DNA of 64,000 nt, taken from assembly GCF_902364025.1 (NCBI RefSeq), contig NZ_CABJCG010000007.1, positions 186,001 to 250,000 on the forward strand, read 5' to 3'. Made by a program: the position numbers and the translations under genes. This stretch comes from Enterocloster lavalensis. GTDB taxonomy: Bacteria; Bacillota; Clostridia; Lachnospirales; Lachnospiraceae. The notes below the pieces were generated by a model. The model made no database searches and had not been told where the DNA came from. It worked only from the letters and a program-made list of their open reading frames with translations. Shown here piece by piece: positions 34,580 through 43,047 of this stretch (position 1 is its first letter; every line of letters begins with the position of its first letter).

Positions 34580-34608
34580 TTGTAATGAAAATAGAACTGT
34601 TGTATACT
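34580..34608 (+). promoter_or_regulatory. promoter of the cupin gene
   Basis: TTGTAA (34580-34585), 17 bp, TATACT (34603-34608), followed by a 40-nt leader with GAGAGGAGG. Confidence 0.65.
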
Positions 34609-34648
34609 ATAAAAACAATGTGCATGTCAGGCTGGGAGAGGAGGTAGC

Positions 34649-34999
34649 GTGGTTAAAGGGAAAGCAGAAGTGACGGCAGTGAGAAAACCCAGTCCGTTTA
34701 ATGGAAGGGGGGAGATAACGGTACGGGAATTGCTGGACGGACCGGATCAGATGTATGGGAAAGGGCGTGTGTTCGCGCACACCACCGTATATCCGGGATC
34801 AGAGCTGGGGTATCATGTACACCAGGACGAGTCGGAAACCTATTATATCCTGAGCGGCGTGGGACAGTTTAACGACAACGGGGTTATGCGGGAAGTGAAA
34901 GCCGGGGACGTCACCTTTACAGGTGCGGGCGAAGGTCATGGGCTGGCCAATACAGGGGATGAGCCCATCGAGATGATCGCTTTAATTTTATACCGGTAG
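34649..34999 (+). CDS. small cupin-domain protein
   Basis: This 116-aa single-domain cupin has GSELGYHVHQDESETYYILSG near residues 50-70 (metal-binding His, His, Glu of cupin motif 1) and GDVTFTGAGEGHGLANTG near 85-102 (motif 2, with its His). Such proteins are small metalloenzymes or sensors; no reaction can be assigned. The start is GTG at 34649 after GAGGAGG. It has its own promoter and stands between icd and the next regulon. Confidence 0.88.
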   Translation: MVKGKAEVTAVRKPSPFNGRGEITVRELLDGPDQMYGKGRVFAHTTVYPGSELGYHVHQDESETYYILSGVGQFNDNGVMREVKAGDVTFTGAGEGHGLANTGDEPIEMIALILYR

Positions 35000-35014
35000 C
35001 GCTTTTTTATTTTT

Positions 35015-35044
35015 TTCACTGTTACTCAACCGGTTGAGTAAAAT
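35015..35044 (+). promoter_or_regulatory. promoter with a perfect 20-bp palindromic operator
   Basis: TTACTCAACCGGTTGAGTAA (35022-35041) is a perfect palindrome with a central CCGG, a LacI-type operator. It occupies the spacer between a possible -35 TTCACT (35015-35020) and -10 TAAAAT (35039-35044), 18 bp apart. The LacI protein at 43048-44046, at the far end of the cluster, is the likely partner. A leader of about 190 nt follows. Confidence 0.7.
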
Positions 35045-35241
35045 AGACTGACTAAAGTGACCGAAAAGCAAAAAATAAAGAAAAATATAGAAAAAATGGT
35101 GTTAATAAGGCGGATATATGCCGGAAAACAGGTTAAAAACGAAAGATAGAATATGAAACCGATTGCGAAACAGCTTGATGCGCGCTGTCATACCGGCGCA
35201 AAACATTGTACAGGACAAGGAAATACCAGGAGGTATCAAAC

Positions 35242-36165
35242 ATGCATCGAAGGCGGATAGATGGACATGTGCATCTGATTCCCAAACGTGAGCCGGGGTG
35301 GATTGATCCGATCACCCAGTACCGGCACGACGCCTACGGAATGCTGCGCACGCCGCTGGGGGACCGGAGAAGGCTGCCGCCCTATATGGCGGACTCGGCA
35401 TTTGAGGCCGGAACCCTGATGGAAGTGATGGAAGAGTACGGCGTGGAAAAGGCCGTGCTGATGGCAAGACTTGAGAGCGGCGTGCCGGAAGCGGCGCTGG
35501 ACGCCGCAAAGCGGTATCCAGGCCGTATCGCCGGGGCTGTGTGTGTGGAAATCCGCGGGGAAGGCGAGGCGCAGCTTCAGGAGTGGCATAGCCGCGGAAT
35601 CGGAATTGTGAAGTTTGAGATGCGGGGGCTGAACGAGCTCTACGGAAAGCTGGAAATCTGCGATCCGGCGATGATGAGGCTTTTCGGAAAAGCGGAAGAG
35701 CTCGGTATGATCGTGGTGATCGATCCGGGGCCGGTGGCATTTCCCAGCTACAGCCCGGAACAGATTTCTACGGTGCTCCATACATATCCGGCGCTAAAGC
35801 TTGTGATCTGTCACATGGGACTTCCCTTTTACGGATTGCGGAAAAATGCCGGGCTGTATGAGAAATGGAGAGCCATGATTGGTCTGGGGAGCTGCAGCCG
35901 GGTGTGGTTCGATGTGACGGCGGTGCCGGACCTGTTTGAGGAGGAGGGGTATCCCTATTCGGAGGCGCTGACTTATTTTAAGGAGCTTCTCCACATCTGC
36001 GGGCCGGACCGGGTGATCTGGGGCACGGATATACCGGGGACATTCCGCCGGGCCACCTACAGTCAGATGATCGAAGTGTTCGAGCGCTGCGATTTTCTGG
36101 ACGGGCAGAACAAGGACAAACTGTTTTATGAAAATGCAAACCAGCTGTATTTCAATGGGAAATGA
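35242..36165 (+). CDS. amidohydrolase family 2 (TIM-barrel metal hydrolase/decarboxylase)
   Basis: This 307-aa protein belongs to the Amidohydro_2 family, which includes ACMSD-like decarboxylases and lactonases such as LigI. The N-terminal RIDGHVHLIPK holds the HxH metal motif (residues 8-10), VICHMGLPFYG near residue 192 gives the barrel His, and VIWGTDIPG near 261 gives the catalytic Asp. ATG 35242 is eight bases after AGGAGG. It is the first gene of an operon with an ABC importer and two PEP-mutase-like lyases, so it probably starts breakdown of the imported acid. Confidence 0.85.
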   Translation: MHRRRIDGHVHLIPKREPGWIDPITQYRHDAYGMLRTPLGDRRRLPPYMADSAFEAGTLMEVMEEYGVEKAVLMARLESGVPEAALDAAKRYPGRIAGAVCVEIRGEGEAQLQEWHSRGIGIVKFEMRGLNELYGKLEICDPAMMRLFGKAEELGMIVVIDPGPVAFPSYSPEQISTVLHTYPALKLVICHMGLPFYGLRKNAGLYEKWRAMIGLGSCSRVWFDVTAVPDLFEEEGYPYSEALTYFKELLHICGPDRVIWGTDIPGTFRRATYSQMIEVFERCDFLDGQNKDKLFYENANQLYFNGK

Positions 36166-36196
36166 ATAAGAGTTTATACGATAGGAGGAGAATTAC

Positions 36197-37600
36197 ATGA
36201 AAAGAAGCAGACAAATATTGGGCCTGGTGCTTGCGGCGTGTATGTCGCTATCCGTGATCGGCTGTTCATCGGGATCAGCGGGGAATTCCGGGACGTCCGG
36301 ACAGACTCAGGTCCAGGAAACAGCGGCTGAGGCGGGAAACGGGCAGCAGGAGACCGGACAGGCCAAGGCTGAGGCGGGCAGTGAAGAGGAGATGGTGATC
36401 GGCATCATCTGCAACATGTCCTCCACCCATGCGGCTACCAACGGCTGGCTGATCGCGGCCTGGGACGCGGCGGTCAAGCGCATCAACGAGAATGGTGGTC
36501 TGGACGGGAAAATGATCCGCTGCCAGCTCTACGATCCCGAGAGCGACGCCTCCACGGTCAAACAGCGCCTGACGGATATCAAGAATTCCGGCGCCGTGTG
36601 CGCAATTTATACCAGCGGCGACGCTCTGGCCCCGTCCGCTGCGGAGTGGGCTTCCCAGAACAAGTTTCCGGTATTCCTGATCTCCAATACATCCACCCAG
36701 ATCACGCTGGGGAATTACTCGGATTACGCCTTCAACATGGGCAAGAATGCCTGGGGCTTCGCAAAAATCCTGGCGCTCCACTGCGTGGGCACGGAGGGCA
36801 TGAAGAATTTCTGCTTCGTGGGCACCGACGGCGCGGCCACCATCGACGCCGAGAAGTTCCTGATTTACGAGGGGCAGAAGATCAACCCGGATTTCGAGAT
36901 GCTGGCCAGCTTCCGAATCAATTTTAATGACACGGAATTTTCCAATATCATCTCATCCGTGGCCGGTATGAAGCCGGACATGGTGCTCCAGCAGGGCGGC
37001 GGCCCCAACTTCGTGTCCTTCTGCCAGCAGGCGTCCATGTTCGATCTGTTTTCCAGCTGCGGCGTTTACAACGACCTGGTGACCGACAGTTCCACCAATC
37101 AGCCGCTGATTGCAGGGGAGGAATTCCCTTACGGACAGACCCACGGCGTTTTCACTATGCCGTTCTGGGATGAAACCATGATGGACGAGGAGCTGATCCA
37201 GTTCTGCAAGGACTACAGGGAGACGGACGTGGCGAAAGAGAACGGCTATTTCCCGTCGGACAACGGCCTGGCCATCTACAACATTTTCAATGTGCTGAAA
37301 CAGGCGGTGGAGAGCTGCGCGTCCGCGGGAACGGACTACCGGGATTCCCAGGTGCTGACCGAGGCGATCTCCGCGGTGAAATACTCGGACTGCAACGGCG
37401 AACACTATTTTAGAACCGGTGTGGACAACCAGTTTGTCACCAACCTTTACTACGGAACTTCCAAATACGACGAAAACTACCCGGAAGTGGTGGTGTGTGA
37501 GAATATTGAGACGTTCAGCGGGGACGAATACCTTCCCTCAGCGGACGAGATGAAGACCTGGGCCGAATCCCAGGGGTACGATGTGAGCCGGTTTCAGTAA
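36197..37600 (+). CDS. branched-chain-type ABC transporter substrate-binding lipoprotein
   Basis: The 467-aa product has a lipoprotein signal ending SLSVIGCSSGS, a low-complexity Ser/Gly/Gln/Glu linker (about residues 25-65), and a type I periplasmic-binding domain (VIGIICNMSSTHAATNGWL to the end). This Peripla_BP_6 class binds amino acids, aromatic acids or other carboxylates; the family name does not fix the ligand. A strong hairpin follows the gene. AGGAGG precedes the ATG by eight bases. Confidence 0.88.
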   Translation: MKRSRQILGLVLAACMSLSVIGCSSGSAGNSGTSGQTQVQETAAEAGNGQQETGQAKAEAGSEEEMVIGIICNMSSTHAATNGWLIAAWDAAVKRINENGGLDGKMIRCQLYDPESDASTVKQRLTDIKNSGAVCAIYTSGDALAPSAAEWASQNKFPVFLISNTSTQITLGNYSDYAFNMGKNAWGFAKILALHCVGTEGMKNFCFVGTDGAATIDAEKFLIYEGQKINPDFEMLASFRINFNDTEFSNIISSVAGMKPDMVLQQGGGPNFVSFCQQASMFDLFSSCGVYNDLVTDSSTNQPLIAGEEFPYGQTHGVFTMPFWDETMMDEELIQFCKDYRETDVAKENGYFPSDNGLAIYNIFNVLKQAVESCASAGTDYRDSQVLTEAISAVKYSDCNGEHYFRTGVDNQFVTNLYYGTSKYDENYPEVVVCENIETFSGDEYLPSADEMKTWAESQGYDVSRFQ

Positions 37601-37620
37601 CGGCGGGGGTAAATGACAAG

Positions 37621-37645
37621 GAGGCGCCGCAGGTGCCGGCGCCTC
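37621..37645 (+). terminator. intercistronic hairpin after the ABC receptor gene
   Basis: A perfect 9-bp stem (GAGGCGCCG with CGGCGCCTC), 7-base loop, in the short gap before the permease. It has no T tract, so it more likely protects the receptor mRNA than terminates. The tctC gene has a similar structure. Confidence 0.6.
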
Positions 37646-37666
37646 ACGGATAAGCGGGGTATGACG

Positions 37667-38542
37667 ATGGGGATCTCTTCAATTATTTTGTGTATTATGA
37701 TCGGGCTTTCTTCCGGGCTGATGACGTATCTGACGGCCTCGGGCATGAGCCTGATCGTAGCGGGAACCGGGAATATCAATTTCGGTCAGGGCGCGTTTTA
37801 TATTGTGGGCGCTTACATCTGCTACTATGTGACCAGCGCCGGGCTGCCCTTCGGCGTGGCGCTGTTTGTGGGTATGCTGGTGCCGGGCGCCGTGGGCGCG
37901 CTGCTGGAGATCGTGCTGCGCCCGGTGCACGGCAAGGACATGACCTTCAGCTGGCTGATTATGCTGGGTTTTTCCTATATCATGTGCGACGTGCTGGTGT
38001 TCATCTGCGGCTACAAGGTGCGGGCCACGCCCATTCCCGCATTTTTGAAAGGCGTTGTGCGGGTGGAGTCTCTGGGGCTGGCCTTCCCAATTTATTATCT
38101 CTTTACCATTGCGATTTCGCTGGCAATCGGTGTGATTTTGTGGGTGGTGCTCAACTACTCCAAGCTGGGTATGTACTTCAGAGCCATTATCAGCGACCGG
38201 AAGATGGTTGAGAACCTGGGAATCAATGTGAATCTGCTTTACATCGCCATGTTTATGATCGGCACCGGGCTGGGCGGCGTGGCGGGCGCGTTAAACGCCC
38301 CCATATCGGGAATTTCGCCCAAAGCGGGGTTAACCGTGTTCGCCAGCGTTATGCCTGCGCTGCAGATCGGCGGCATGGGCAATATGAAGGGCTGTCTGCC
38401 CGCCGCAGCCACGCTGGGTGTGATCACGGGTATCGCCTCCCTGGTGATTCCCACCTACTATAACTGCGTGGCCTCGGCCTGCATGGTGGTCATTCTGTTT
38501 TTCAGACCGCACGGTTTGTTCAGCAAGGGGATGGAGGCGTGA
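37667..38542 (+). CDS. livH: LivH-type ABC permease
   Basis: This 291-aa inner-membrane permease of the branched-chain family has about eight spans. Landmarks are ASGMSLIVAGTGNINFGQGAFYIVGAY near residues 25-50 and ALQIGGMGNMKGCLPAAATLG near 225, the family's coupling region. Start candidates are ATG 37661 and 37667; the latter has the better distance to GCGGGG. It overlaps no gene but ends three bases before livM. Confidence 0.9.
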   Translation: MGISSIILCIMIGLSSGLMTYLTASGMSLIVAGTGNINFGQGAFYIVGAYICYYVTSAGLPFGVALFVGMLVPGAVGALLEIVLRPVHGKDMTFSWLIMLGFSYIMCDVLVFICGYKVRATPIPAFLKGVVRVESLGLAFPIYYLFTIAISLAIGVILWVVLNYSKLGMYFRAIISDRKMVENLGINVNLLYIAMFMIGTGLGGVAGALNAPISGISPKAGLTVFASVMPALQIGGMGNMKGCLPAAATLGVITGIASLVIPTYYNCVASACMVVILFFRPHGLFSKGMEA

Positions 38543-38544
38543 TG

Positions 38545-39513
38545 ATGGGACGTGTGAAAAAGGAATTGTGGATTGGAGCGGCGGTATTTCTCGTGTTTGC
38601 GGTGCTGGGCGCATTGCTGAGCGAGGTGGGGATCACGTTCCTGTCCAGAATTGTGATTATGGCGCTTTACGCGCTGAGTTTTAACCTGATGTTCGGCTAT
38701 GCGGGGATGTCCAGCGTGGGCCATGCGCTGTATTTCGGCTTCGGCGGGTACGCGTTGATGGTGTATCTGACCAAGCTGCAGGTGCCCCTTCTCCCGGCCT
38801 GCATCTTATCCGTGCTGACCGTGATTCCGGTGGCCTGGTTTCTGGGCACGGCCTGCCTGAAAAACAATATGCTGACCTTCAGCTTCCTGACCATGGGACT
38901 TTGCACCACGGTGCAGCTGGTGCTCTACAAAACCGCCCAGCTGGGGGGAACTGTGGGATTTACTTACTATTTTCTTCCGTCCTGGATGTCCGGTTACCGG
39001 CAGCTGTTCTTTTTTATCCTGATCTGCGCGGGGTTTTGCGCGGTGCTCATCTATCTCCTGGTGCAGTCGCCCTATGTGCAGATGTTGAAGGGGATTCGGG
39101 AAAATGACGAGAGAATGACCTTTCTGGGGGTGAATGTGCGGAAAATGCGGGTTTCCATCTTTGTGATCTCCGCCGTGTTCGCCAATATCGCGGGTATCCT
39201 GTACGCCTTCCGCAATTCGGGCGCTTACACCACCTCCCTGGACGCGAATGTATCCATGCAGGCCATCATGATGTGCGTGGTGGGCGGACGATCCGTGTTC
39301 CTGGGGCCGGTGCTGGGGTCCGTGATCATTACCACCATCCAGAATTACCTGTCGGTCAAGACCATGTACTATGAGGGAATCATCGGCGTGATCATTGTGC
39401 TGACCGCCTATTACCTGCGGGAGGGACTGCTGGGAAAGGGAGGCCCCCTGGACAGGCTGATCAAACGGCTGCACGGACGGCAGGACCGGCCGGCAGAACA
39501 CGACAGTGAGTAG
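38545..39513 (+). CDS. livM: LivM-type ABC permease
   Basis: The second permease (322 aa) has the signature YALSFNLMFGYAGMSSVGHALYFGFGGYA near residues 35-63, RENDERMTFLGVNVRKMRVSIFVISA near 180-205 (the coupling helix region) and GGRSVFLGPVLGS near 245. The start 38545 is seven bases after GGAGG; GTG 38539 and ATG 38542 are too close to the site. It pairs with LivH to form the channel. Confidence 0.9.
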   Translation: MGRVKKELWIGAAVFLVFAVLGALLSEVGITFLSRIVIMALYALSFNLMFGYAGMSSVGHALYFGFGGYALMVYLTKLQVPLLPACILSVLTVIPVAWFLGTACLKNNMLTFSFLTMGLCTTVQLVLYKTAQLGGTVGFTYYFLPSWMSGYRQLFFFILICAGFCAVLIYLLVQSPYVQMLKGIRENDERMTFLGVNVRKMRVSIFVISAVFANIAGILYAFRNSGAYTTSLDANVSMQAIMMCVVGGRSVFLGPVLGSVIITTIQNYLSVKTMYYEGIIGVIIVLTAYYLREGLLGKGGPLDRLIKRLHGRQDRPAEHDSE

Positions 39514-39527
39514 AAAGAGTGGTGGAT

Positions 39528-40292
39528 ATGGAGAGAAAAACGGACAAAATTCTGATGGAGACCCGGGACCTGTGCAGGAATTTCGGGGCGTTAAAGGCCA
39601 CGGACCAGGTAAATCTGCAGATTTATGAGGGCGAGATGCACGCGATTATCGGGCCAAACGGAGCGGGGAAATCCACACTGATGGATCTGATCATCAACCG
39701 GACCCGCCCCTCCGGCGGCCAGGTATTTTTTCAGGGCAGAGAGATCACTTATATGCAGCCCTATGACATTGCCAATCTGGGAATTTCCAAGTGCTTCCAG
39801 ATCAGCAAGCTGTTTCCTGCGCTGACCTGTTTTGAAAATATCCGCATCGCGCTGATCAAGCGGAAGGGAAAGACCTATGATTTCCTTCCGAAGAAAAAGA
39901 GTTATCTGCGGGAGGAATGCCGGGAGATTCTAAAACTGGTGGGTATGGAGGAGAAAATGGACGATACGGCGGCCCTGCTTTCCTATGGCGACCAGCGGCG
40001 TCTGGAAATCGCGGTCACGCTGGCCATGGAACCCATCCTTCTGATGCTGGATGAGCCCACCGCGGGCGTGGCCCGGGCGGAGGGATATGAGATCATGAAA
40101 ATGATCCGCCGTCTGGCCGGACAGCGGCAGATCACGGTGGTGTTCATTGAACACGATATGGATATTGTGTTTCATTATTCCGACCGCATCTCCGTGCTGA
40201 GCCAGGGAGCCCTGATCGTGACGGACGAACCTCAGCGGGTGCGGGAAAACCAGTTTGTGAAAGAGGCTTATTTCGGAGGTGCCCAGGTATGA
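39528..40292 (+). CDS. livG: LivG-type ABC ATPase
   Basis: This 254-aa ATPase has Walker A GPNGAGKST, signature LSYGDQRRLEIAV and Walker B ILLMLDEPTAGV, followed by the LivG-type tail. The start is uncertain: ATG 39528 was used, and a GTG at 39519 is possible. It ends in an ATGA overlap with livF. Confidence 0.92.
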   Translation: MERKTDKILMETRDLCRNFGALKATDQVNLQIYEGEMHAIIGPNGAGKSTLMDLIINRTRPSGGQVFFQGREITYMQPYDIANLGISKCFQISKLFPALTCFENIRIALIKRKGKTYDFLPKKKSYLREECREILKLVGMEEKMDDTAALLSYGDQRRLEIAVTLAMEPILLMLDEPTAGVARAEGYEIMKMIRRLAGQRQITVVFIEHDMDIVFHYSDRISVLSQGALIVTDEPQRVRENQFVKEAYFGGAQV

Positions 40293-41002
40293 TTTTACAG
40301 TTGAACGGCGTGAACGCGTTTTATGGGGCCAGCCAGATCCTGTTCGGGGTAAACGTGGAGGTGGAGGAAGCGGATTCCGTCTGCGTGCTGGGCCGGAACG
40401 GGGTGGGAAAGTCCACCATGATGAAATCCATCGTGGGGAATCTGAACCCGAAGGAGAAGAGCCTGGTCACCGGGAGCATCCGCTACTGCGGCGACGAGCT
40501 GGTGGGGCTTCCCGCCTACCGCATCGCCAGAAAGGGGATCGCCTACGTTCCCCAGGGACGGCACATTTTCCCAACCCTGACCACCAGGGAGAACCTGATG
40601 ATGGCGGAGCGGAAGGCGCAGACCGGGGAGAATGCCTGGAATCTGGAACGGGTCTATGAGCTGTTCCCCAGATTAAAGGAGCGGGAGTCCTTTCTGGGCG
40701 GACGTCTGAGCGGAGGAGAGCAGCAGATGCTGACCATTGCCAGAGGGCTCATGCAGAATCCCAGGCTGCTGCTTCTGGACGAGATCACCGAGGGTCTGGC
40801 CCCCATTGTGGTGAAGGAACTGGGGGAGATTATCGCGTCGCTGAGGCGGCAGAACGTGACCATCCTTCTGGCGGAGCAGAACGTGAATTTCGCCCTGTCC
40901 GCCAGCCGGAAATGCTACATAATGGAAAAAGGCCATATTGCCTACAGCGGACTGACGGCGGAGATCCCCAAGGAAGTGCTGAACCAGTATCTGGGTCTGT
41001 AG
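40289..41002 (+). CDS. livF: LivF-type ABC ATPase
   Basis: This 237-aa ATPase has Walker A GRNGVGKST, signature LSGGEQQMLTIARGL and Walker B LLLLDEITEGLAP, where most relatives read DEPSEGLAP. It completes the five-part importer. The start overlaps the livG stop. Confidence 0.93.
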   Translation: MILQLNGVNAFYGASQILFGVNVEVEEADSVCVLGRNGVGKSTMMKSIVGNLNPKEKSLVTGSIRYCGDELVGLPAYRIARKGIAYVPQGRHIFPTLTTRENLMMAERKAQTGENAWNLERVYELFPRLKERESFLGGRLSGGEQQMLTIARGLMQNPRLLLLDEITEGLAPIVVKELGEIIASLRRQNVTILLAEQNVNFALSASRKCYIMEKGHIAYSGLTAEIPKEVLNQYLGL

Positions 41003-41031
41003 GCGGCGTCTGTTTGGGAAAAGGAGGAAGT

Positions 41032-42009
41032 ATGGCGGCAAATAAGACAATACGGCAGATGCTGGAGGCGGGAGAATTTATCTGGGCCCCCTGCGTCTAT
41101 GACTGCACCTCCGCCAGAGCGGTGGAGCTGTGCGGTTACAATGCCATTCTGCTCAGCAGCAGCGAGCTGGAATTTTCCATGAATGGAATTCCGGGTGGAC
41201 TGTATAACTGGGAGGAATATATCTGGGCCACGGAGCGGATCGCGGGCTCATCGGGGCTTCCGTTGATCGTGGACGGAGAGAACGGGGGCGGAAGTCCCCT
41301 TCAGGTCTACCGGAACTGCAAGCGCCTGGCCGAGGCCGGGGCGATGGCGATCTCGGTGGAGGATGAGGCCGGAGGCGGAATCGGCTGCGGTTACGGTTAT
41401 GCCCATAAGGCGGGCTTTCTGGAGGCGGATTTGTTCGCGGCTAATATCAGGGCCGCGGTGGACGCTGTGAAGGGAACGGAATGTATGATTATCGCCCGCA
41501 CCAACTGCAGAGGCGGAGGTGCGGCCCAGACCGGGGCCATGGCCCGCAGGGATGGGTTGGGAATTGAGGAAGCCATCCGCCGGGCCGGGCTGGGAGCGGA
41601 GGCGGGCGCGGAGATTACCATGATCCAGAGCATCAACTACGCCGGCTGTGAGGAGGAGTGCATTCGCATCGGAAGGGAGGTTCCGGGTTATCACTTTTAT
41701 CCGGACCTGCACGCTTCGGGAGGAACCAGCGATGTGACCTTTGAACAGCTGAAGCAATGGGGATTTCAGCTGGTCTCCAACCATGCCTGTATGAAGGGGG
41801 CGACCAAGGGGATGCTGGAATATCTCAGGGAAAATTTCCGCAATCAGAATACTGTCTACTCAGAAAACGACGAGTTTGACCGGAGGCTGGGGCATGAGTT
41901 CCACCCCTTCGGGTTTGGGGAATGGATTGAGCGGGATCAAAAATATACGGCTTACCGGGAACAGGTGAGGAAAGCCGGAGAGAAAAGGATGGAGACAGAT
42001 GTACAATAA
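41032..42009 (+). CDS. PEP mutase/isocitrate lyase-superfamily protein, paralog 1
   Basis: This 325-aa protein has the PEP mutase/isocitrate lyase barrel, whose members cleave or rearrange 2-hydroxy or 2-oxo dicarboxylates. PCVYDCTSARAVELCGY opens it, IVDGENGGGS (near residue 78) stands where the family has its Mg-binding DxDxG, and ISVEDEAGGG (near 105) is the next metal motif. Between the latter and the following helix it has a loop with GIGCGYGYAHKAG, at the place of the catalytic KKCGH loop of lyases. AAGGAGG precedes the ATG. The substrate is unknown. Confidence 0.82.
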   Translation: MAANKTIRQMLEAGEFIWAPCVYDCTSARAVELCGYNAILLSSSELEFSMNGIPGGLYNWEEYIWATERIAGSSGLPLIVDGENGGGSPLQVYRNCKRLAEAGAMAISVEDEAGGGIGCGYGYAHKAGFLEADLFAANIRAAVDAVKGTECMIIARTNCRGGGAAQTGAMARRDGLGIEEAIRRAGLGAEAGAEITMIQSINYAGCEEECIRIGREVPGYHFYPDLHASGGTSDVTFEQLKQWGFQLVSNHACMKGATKGMLEYLRENFRNQNTVYSENDEFDRRLGHEFHPFGFGEWIERDQKYTAYREQVRKAGEKRMETDVQ

Positions 42010-42934
42010 AAGTTTCAGGCAGTTGATTGAGGAAAAAAACCGCTGCCTTATGGTGCCCTGTGTTTACGACTGCGCTTCCGCCCGGGCGGTGGAGATCGTG
42101 GGGTTTGAGTCCATGATGTTAAGCGGCGGCGAGCTGTCCATGGCTATGAATGGGATCATTGAGCACGACACGTCCAATTTTGCCGAATGCGAGTGGATGG
42201 CCGGGCGGATTGCCAGGAGCAGCAACATTCCCCTGGCCGTGGACATCGGCGACGGATGGGCCAAAAGCCCCATCGCTATTTACCGGGAGTGCAAACGCCT
42301 GGCGGCCATCGGGGTCAGCGCCATTCAGATGGAGGATGCCAGCAGCTATGGGATTTTGCCGGAGGAGCTGTTCTACGCGAAGGTGAAGGCGGCGGTGGAC
42401 GCGCTTAAGGACACGGACTGTATCCTGATTGCGCGGACCAACGGGGACGTGGAGACCATGATGGACCAGTGCTGTGAGCGCATGAGGCGGGCCCATGAGC
42501 TGGGGGCGGAGATGACCACCGTGGTCAGAACCAGGACGCTTGAGCAGGCCCGCTATGTGGCGGAGCGGGTCCCGGGGTGGAAAATGTTCCCCGACGTGAC
42601 CGCGCCGGATGGAAAGCCGGAAGCCACGGTGGAGGAGCTTTATCCGCTGGGATATCAGATTATGACCACCCACTATACGCTGAAGGCGGCCATGGACGGT
42701 ATGCTGGAGCATGGTTACCGCAATGTTGCGGAACAGAATGTGACCTATACATACAATAAGAAAGGGCCCTCCGGGCTGGCGGGATTCAGCGCCGCCGCTT
42801 ATTTTGACCCGGACGGGTATATGAAAATGGAGGCGGAGTATACGGGACATTATGAGGAGTATATTCTCAGCAAGCTTTACAATGAGACGTACCCGGAAAT
42901 ATTCCCGCCGTCAAAGAATAAGTTCAGGTTTTGA
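41999..42934 (+). CDS. PEP mutase/isocitrate lyase-superfamily protein, paralog 2
   Basis: This 311-aa paralog of the previous protein starts inside its last codons (11-bp overlap). It shares VPCVYDCASARAVEIVGF, but its metal motif is VDIGDGWAKS, closer to the family consensus, and after QMEDASSYG it goes straight to LPEELF: the gating loop of paralog 1 is missing. Such loop-less members are often not lyases of the isocitrate type. The pair may act in sequence or form a mixed oligomer. Confidence 0.82.
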   Translation: MYNKSFRQLIEEKNRCLMVPCVYDCASARAVEIVGFESMMLSGGELSMAMNGIIEHDTSNFAECEWMAGRIARSSNIPLAVDIGDGWAKSPIAIYRECKRLAAIGVSAIQMEDASSYGILPEELFYAKVKAAVDALKDTDCILIARTNGDVETMMDQCCERMRRAHELGAEMTTVVRTRTLEQARYVAERVPGWKMFPDVTAPDGKPEATVEELYPLGYQIMTTHYTLKAAMDGMLEHGYRNVAEQNVTYTYNKKGPSGLAGFSAAAYFDPDGYMKMEAEYTGHYEEYILSKLYNETYPEIFPPSKNKFRF

Positions 42935-42946
42935 ATTTTTGAATAA

Positions 42947-42976
42947 TTGAAAAAGCCCCCGGGAGTATGGTATAAT
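42947..42976 (+). promoter_or_regulatory. promoter of the second lacI-type gene
   Basis: TTGAAA (42947-42952), 18 bp, TATAAT (42971-42976), just after the operon's last catabolic gene, gives the regulator independent expression. Confidence 0.65.
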
Positions 42977-43047
42977 AAGGAAACATATCCCTTATCACCA
43001 GCCTGGCGACGATCAATCAAAGCCCATATAGTTTTGGAGAAGACAAC

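Noticed and set aside
34970..35017. Rho-independent terminator after the cupin gene
   Set aside because: A long T-rich run is present, but only a four-base-pair stem can be formed before it.
35153..35270. 35-codon leader peptide before the amidohydrolase
   Set aside because: It has no clear ribosome-binding site and no run of regulatory codons, and it overlaps the real start.
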